A DNA stretch of 9,022 bases, taken from Acidobacteriota bacterium. Lineage in GTDB: Bacteria > Acidobacteriota > Terriglobia > Terriglobales > Acidobacteriaceae. The position numbers and the translations under genes were made by a program. Positions 5,280-9,022 of the stretch are shown piece after piece. How positions within the stretch are numbered: position 1 is the stretch's first letter; the number at the start of each line of letters is the position of its first letter. The stretch is from NCBI GenBank assembly GCA_021780095.1, contig JAJXZK010000424.1:1-9022 (forward strand), in the 5' to 3' direction. The notes beneath the pieces were generated by a model. The model was not told where the DNA came from. It made no database searches and was given only the letters and a program-made list of their open reading frames with translations.

Positions 5280-6890
5280 ATGCAGACACCACGAAGAGAC
5301 TTGCTGAAACTTGCCGGCGGCGGGATGGCCGCTTCTTTGATGATCGCAAATCCGTTGCGGGCGGCCGATTCTGCCCAGGTTGCGGGAATGCATTCAGGCG
5401 GCAGCGTCTATCCCGTGCGCAGATTTGGTGCGGTTGGCGATGGTACCACCATCGGTACGGCAGCCGTCAACAAAGCGATCGACGCGGCAGCGGCCGCGGG
5501 TGGGGGAGTGGTTCACTTTTCGGCGGGGACATATGCATGTTATTCCATCCATCTGAAGAGCAATGTCACGTTGTATCTCGATCGCGGCGCCACAATTTTA
5601 GCCGCACCGACGCCCGCTGAGGGAAACTCTGGCGGCTACGATACGCCCGAACCGGATCAGCCATGGTTCAAGTATCAGGACTACGGTCATTCCCATTTTC
5701 ACAATAGCCTTATCTGGGGGGAGGATCTCCACGATTGCGGGATCGCCGGTCCCGGCCTTATCTGGGGCAAAGGTCTGGACCGCGGCTGGTCGAGCCATGA
5801 GCACTCTCGCGCGGAACCGCACGGCGGAGGCAACAAGTCCATCGCGCTGAAGAATTGCCACAACGTGTTCCTGAAAGACTTTTCGATCCTGCAAGGGGGC
5901 TGGTTTGCCATTCTGGTGACCGGCGTCGATAACCTGACCATCGACAATCTGACCATCGATACAAATCGAGACGGCATGGATATTGACTGCTGTCGTAATG
6001 TTCGCGTGTCGAACTGCACCGTGAATTCTCCATGGGACGATGCCATTGTGCCGAAGAGCTCGTTTGCGCTGGGCTATGCCCGTTCCACCGAAAATGTCAC
6101 CATCTCTAACTGCTATGTGACCGGTACCTACGAGATGGGCAGTTTATTGGATGGAACGCTGAAAAAATTTCCGGGTGCGAAGGATGTTCCTCGCATTGGA
6201 CGCATCAAGCTGGGCACTGAATCGAACGGCGGCTTTAAAAATATCGCTATTTCCAACTGCGTGTTTGAAGGCTGTCATGGATTGGCGCTGGAGACTGTGG
6301 ACGGAGCGCTGCTCGAAGACGTTGCGATTACCAACATCACAATGCGGGATATTGTGACTGCGCCCATTTTTCTAAGGCTCGGCGCCAGAATGCGGGGTCC
6401 GGCGAATGTGCCGGTGGGTCAGCTGCGGCGGGTTTTGATCAGCAATATTGTCGCGTCGAACGTCAATCCGCAGCAGTGCTCGATATTGAGCGGCATTCCC
6501 GATCACGCCATCGAAGATATCAAGATCAGCGATGTCTTCATTCAGCACCAGGGCGGCGGAACGCGAGAGCAGGCCGCGCTGCATCCGCCAGAGGTGGAGA
6601 ATCAATACCCGGAACCGAACATGTTTGGAGCTACACCCGGGCAGGGATTTTATCTGCGTCACGTAAAAAACATCGATATGAGCCACATTGAAATCACGTC
6701 GCTGGCGCCGGATGCTCGGCCTGGTTTCGTGCTGGAAGATGTGCAGGGTGCGGATTTTCTGCGCGTGAAAATGCAGAAGGAGGCGAGTGTGCCGACGTTC
6801 GCGCTGCATGACGTACAGAACTTCAATTGCGCACTGAGCCGGGGCGTGCCTGATACGACGCTTGCCCAGGTCACAGACAAGAAGATTTAA
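5280..6890 (+). CDS. Tat-exported glycoside hydrolase family 28 (polygalacturonase-like) protein
   Basis: This is a 536-residue secreted right-handed beta-helix protein. The N-terminus has a twin-arginine signal: PRRDLLKLAGGG (4-15), a hydrophobic stretch, and a probable cleavage after LRA (26-28). The mature start YPVRRFGAVGDGTT (44-57) is the common beginning of GH28 and pectate-lyase-like helices. GH28 landmarks are present: NRDGMD at 229-234 (family N-x-D-G), DD at 253-254 in PWDDAIVPKS, and RIK at 308-310. GH28 enzymes hydrolyse alpha-linked galacturonic-acid polymers such as pectin or rhamnogalacturonan. The GHG histidine expected between DD and RIK is not evident (TGTYEMGS at 281-288). 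Cys-rich coils (DCCRN, SNC) recur. AGGAGA at 5271-5276 precedes the ATG. It begins 30 bases after the ASADH-like gene and is 20 bases before the dioxygenase gene. Substrate is not identifiable. Confidence 0.82.
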   Translation: MQTPRRDLLKLAGGGMAASLMIANPLRAADSAQVAGMHSGGSVYPVRRFGAVGDGTTIGTAAVNKAIDAAAAAGGGVVHFSAGTYACYSIHLKSNVTLYLDRGATILAAPTPAEGNSGGYDTPEPDQPWFKYQDYGHSHFHNSLIWGEDLHDCGIAGPGLIWGKGLDRGWSSHEHSRAEPHGGGNKSIALKNCHNVFLKDFSILQGGWFAILVTGVDNLTIDNLTIDTNRDGMDIDCCRNVRVSNCTVNSPWDDAIVPKSSFALGYARSTENVTISNCYVTGTYEMGSLLDGTLKKFPGAKDVPRIGRIKLGTESNGGFKNIAISNCVFEGCHGLALETVDGALLEDVAITNITMRDIVTAPIFLRLGARMRGPANVPVGQLRRVLISNIVASNVNPQQCSILSGIPDHAIEDIKISDVFIQHQGGGTREQAALHPPEVENQYPEPNMFGATPGQGFYLRHVKNIDMSHIEITSLAPDARPGFVLEDVQGADFLRVKMQKEASVPTFALHDVQNFNCALSRGVPDTTLAQVTDKKI

Positions 6891-6910
6891 TCGAACTAGA
6901 GGTAAGAACC

Positions 6911-7759
6911 ATGGCAAAGGGTGGAATTACCGATCAGGAAGAACGTTCGTACCGGGAAGATGGCTTTGTTCTAGTCAGGAATTTTCTGGATGCGGAGGAG
7001 ATTGGATTGTTGGGAAGGGCGGCGCGAGAAGATCGGGTACTCGATCAACATTCTTATGGACGCGCGGACGGCGAAGGCGGCACAACTCGGCTCTCGTTGT
7101 GGAACCATCCCACGGATACGATCTATGGGGCAGTTGCGCGAAGCGAGTCCATGGTGGGTGCGGTGGAGAAGTTGCTGGGTGGCGAGGTTTACCATTACCA
7201 CTCCAAAATGATCATGAAAGACGCCAAGGTGGGCGGCGCGTGGGCCTGGCATCAGGATTATGGGTACTGGTATCAGAACGGCGTTTTGTTTCCTTTGCTG
7301 ACCAGCGCGTTTATCGCGATCGACCGCGCCACCAGGGAAAATGGCTGCATGCAGGTCATTCGAAAATCGCACGAGATGGGCCGAATCGACCATGTGACGA
7401 CAGGTGAGCAGGCGGGTGCGGATATGGAGCGGGTCAACGAATCTCTCAAGAGGCTGGACCTGGTCCATGTCGAAATGGAACCCGGAGACACGTTGTTTTT
7501 CCACGCCAACCTGCTGCATCGATCCGACCAGAATCGCTCAGACAACCCTCGCTGGTCGATGATTTGCTGCTATAACGCTGCCCGCAACGATCCCTATAAA
7601 GAGTCGCATCATCCCCGCTACACTCCGCTCATCAAAGTCCCCGATACAGAAATCCGAAACGCCGGGCGGAAACGTTTTTCAGAGTCCCAGAATGATGCGG
7701 TCTGGTTGGAGCCAAGCAAGGACCTTAGCGTTGGCACATTGCGCAAGGGCACGTCGTAA
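6911..7759 (+). CDS. Phytanoyl-CoA dioxygenase (PhyH) family Fe(II)/2-oxoglutarate oxygenase
   Basis: The 282-residue protein has no signal peptide, so it is likely cytoplasmic. It shows the 2-His-1-carboxylate iron site of the superfamily: WHQDYGYW gives His114 and Asp116, and FFHANLLHRS supplies the distal His203. Arg214 in DNPRWS is the expected 2-oxoglutarate carboxylate anchor, 11 residues further on. The opening DGFVLVRNFLDAEEI (17-31) and GCMQVIRKSH (145-154) are typical PhyH segments. Members hydroxylate varied substrates (fatty acyl-CoA, ectoine, secondary metabolites, sugars), and nothing here fixes the substrate. GAGG at 6899-6902 lies eight bases before the ATG. The 20-base gap to the GH28 gene indicates a shared transcript. 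Since GH28 acts outside the cytoplasm, any link would be through uptake of its products. Confidence 0.85.
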   Translation: MAKGGITDQEERSYREDGFVLVRNFLDAEEIGLLGRAAREDRVLDQHSYGRADGEGGTTRLSLWNHPTDTIYGAVARSESMVGAVEKLLGGEVYHYHSKMIMKDAKVGGAWAWHQDYGYWYQNGVLFPLLTSAFIAIDRATRENGCMQVIRKSHEMGRIDHVTTGEQAGADMERVNESLKRLDLVHVEMEPGDTLFFHANLLHRSDQNRSDNPRWSMICCYNAARNDPYKESHHPRYTPLIKVPDTEIRNAGRKRFSESQNDAVWLEPSKDLSVGTLRKGTS

Positions 7760-7935
7760 AGGCTTTCATGCGCCGCATTTTGGAAGGGTGCGTGCGTCCC
7801 GAAGATGGATTCCAGCTCATTCGTTGTGGAGAGTTCTAGTGCCGCAGGATGCAATGGCATGAACTGCCAGCCGAACTTTCTCTACCTGCTCGATCGCTTC
7901 GTCGCAGGTTCGATTGCGAGCAACTGGAGAATGCA
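7760..7935. other. Intergenic region before the malic enzyme gene
   Basis: This 176-base stretch separates the PhyH gene from the malic enzyme gene. I see no RNA gene, no convincing terminator hairpin with a T-tract and no well-formed -35/-10 pair. Its last 87 bases are open in frame with the malic enzyme from an ATG at 7849, but that ATG has AGG touching it with no spacing, so the stretch is treated as 5' untranslated. Confidence 0.5.
7926..7930 (+). promoter_or_regulatory. Ribosome binding site deciding the malic enzyme start
   Basis: GGAGA at 7926-7930 is five to six bases upstream of the ATG at 7936, a near-ideal Shine-Dalgarno distance. It favours 7936 over the in-frame ATG at 7849 and the in-frame GTG at 7942. 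Confidence 0.6.
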
Positions 7936-9022
7936 ATGGAAGTGAGCGAGCGTCGGCCGAAGACAGCCAACCGCAAGGTCCGCAAGATTTCTCTGTCTGG
8001 ATATGATCTGATCAATTCTCCGCGGTTCAACAAGGGAACGGCTTTTTCCGATCACGAACGAGATATATTCCATCTGCACGGATTGCTGCCGCCGCACGTC
8101 GGGACCCTGGCAGAGCAGCTAGAGCGCAGGCTTCAGGCATTGCGCCAGCAGACAACCTCCTTCCATAAGTACACCTTTCTGCGCGATCTGCAGGATGCGA
8201 ACGAAACGCTGTTCTACGCGTTATTGTTGCAAAATATCGACGAGTTTTTGCCGCTTGTGTATACGCCCACAGTCGGGGAAGGGTGCCAGCGATTCAGCGA
8301 AATATGGAGAAAGCCACGAGGATTGTTCCTCAGTTATCCCAACAAAGATCGCATCGATCAGATTCTGAGCCACTTCCACTTTGACGATGTGAAATGTATT
8401 GTCGTCAGCGACGGCGAACGCATTTTGGGACTTGGCGATCAAGGCGCGGGCGGAATGGGCATTCCGATCGGGAAGATGGCGCTGTACACCGCGCTCGGCG
8501 GCATTCATCCAGAGCATTGTCTTCCTGTGCTGCTGGATGTCGGTACGGACAATGAGGAGCGCTTGAAGAGCCCCATCTATATCGGGTGGAGGCATCGTCG
8601 GGTTCGCGGCGAGGAGTACGACGCGTTCGTCGATACCTTTGTGAAAAGCGTCAGGAAGCGCTGGCCGCATGTGCTGTTGCAATGGGAAGATTTTGCCGGT
8701 TCGAATGCCGCGCGACTTCTGGCTCGCTATCGAAGCCAGCTATGCACGTTTAACGACGATATCCAAGGTACGGCAGCGGTGGCGGCAGCGACGTTGCTTT
8801 CTGCGCTCAACGTCACCGGCGAGTCGCTGGAACAACAGAGGATTGTCATTTTCGGTTTCGGTACTGCAGGCATTGGAATCGCGAACATTTTGGTGCAGCT
8901 GATGCTGGATCAAGGAATTTCAAAAGAGGCGGCTCGGAACTGTATCTACGCTGTCGATCGTTGCGGATTGATCACCGAGCGCGGCAAGGAGGTACGACCG
9001 GAGCAACTGCCCTTCGCCCGCA
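7936..9022 (+). CDS. NAD-dependent malic enzyme (malate oxidoreductase), 3' end outside window
   Basis: Malic enzyme oxidatively decarboxylates L-malate to pyruvate and CO2 with reduction of NAD(P). The 362 visible residues lack stops and run off the right edge; full-length members have about 540-580. The sequence resembles E. coli MaeA (SfcA) over the whole stretch. NKGTAFS (32-38) and GLLPP open the N-terminal domain. VYTPTVGEGC (108-117) carries the catalytic Tyr109. GLGDQGAGGMGIPIGK (165-180) carries the catalytic Lys180. QWEDF (249-253) and FNDDIQGTA (272-280) supply the metal ligands Glu251, Asp252 and Asp275. GFGTAGIG (307-314) is the dinucleotide loop. The start at 7936 is supported by GGAGA six bases upstream. 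A Lys/Arg-rich head of about 15 residues precedes the family start. NAD rather than NADP preference is inferred from resemblance to MaeA. Confidence 0.93.
   Translation, partial: MEVSERRPKTANRKVRKISLSGYDLINSPRFNKGTAFSDHERDIFHLHGLLPPHVGTLAEQLERRLQALRQQTTSFHKYTFLRDLQDANETLFYALLLQNIDEFLPLVYTPTVGEGCQRFSEIWRKPRGLFLSYPNKDRIDQILSHFHFDDVKCIVVSDGERILGLGDQGAGGMGIPIGKMALYTALGGIHPEHCLPVLLDVGTDNEERLKSPIYIGWRHRRVRGEEYDAFVDTFVKSVRKRWPHVLLQWEDFAGSNAARLLARYRSQLCTFNDDIQGTAAVAAATLLSALNVTGESLEQQRIVIFGFGTAGIGIANILVQLMLDQGISKEAARNCIYAVDRCGLITERGKEVRPEQLPFAR

Noticed and set aside
7780..7852. Candidate -35/-10 elements upstream of malic enzyme (TTGGAA at 7780, TTGTGG at 7824)
   Set aside because: Neither has an AT-rich -10 hexamer at an acceptable distance.

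Overview
The window reads as a typical bacterial chromosome segment with all genes on the + strand. It is about 58% GC by eye, densely packed, with several stop/start overlaps. The gene families and their order (meaB, mce, tsaB, rimI, a YdcH-like small gene, psd, pssA, an aspartate-semialdehyde-dehydrogenase-like gene, then a Tat-exported GH28 enzyme) best fit a Gram-negative soil bacterium of the Acidobacteriota (Terriglobia-like). That assignment comes from recognising families and order, not from a database comparison. I see no rRNA, tRNA, CRISPR array, insertion sequence or phage gene.

Layout. Positions 1-300 hold the C-terminal third of MeaB, the GTPase chaperone of methylmalonyl-CoA mutase. 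It is followed by mce (methylmalonyl-CoA epimerase), tsaB (t6A tRNA modification partner) and rimI (N-acetyltransferase); the last three are joined by 1- and 4-base stop/start overlaps. After a ~100-base gap with a candidate promoter comes a 70-residue YdcH/DUF465 protein. A second short gap holds a perfect TATAAT 12 bases before the ATG of psd, and psd overlaps pssA by 4 bases. Together psd and pssA make phosphatidylethanolamine: PssA condenses CDP-diacylglycerol with serine and Psd decarboxylates the product. The next gene, 52 bases on, encodes an aspartate-semialdehyde-dehydrogenase fold that appears to lack the catalytic Cys and His.

From 5280 the content becomes accessory-like. A Tat-exported GH28 (polygalacturonase-type) beta-helix protein is followed after 20 bases by an Fe(II)/2-oxoglutarate dioxygenase of the phytanoyl-CoA (PhyH) family. 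After a ~176-base gap, an NAD-type malic enzyme begins and runs off the right edge.

I found no clearly undescribed system. The points most worth following are the apparently inactive ASADH-like protein beside phospholipid genes, the near-leaderless psd promoter with a dyad over its -10 box, and the GH28/PhyH pair, whose GH28 member has an altered active site.
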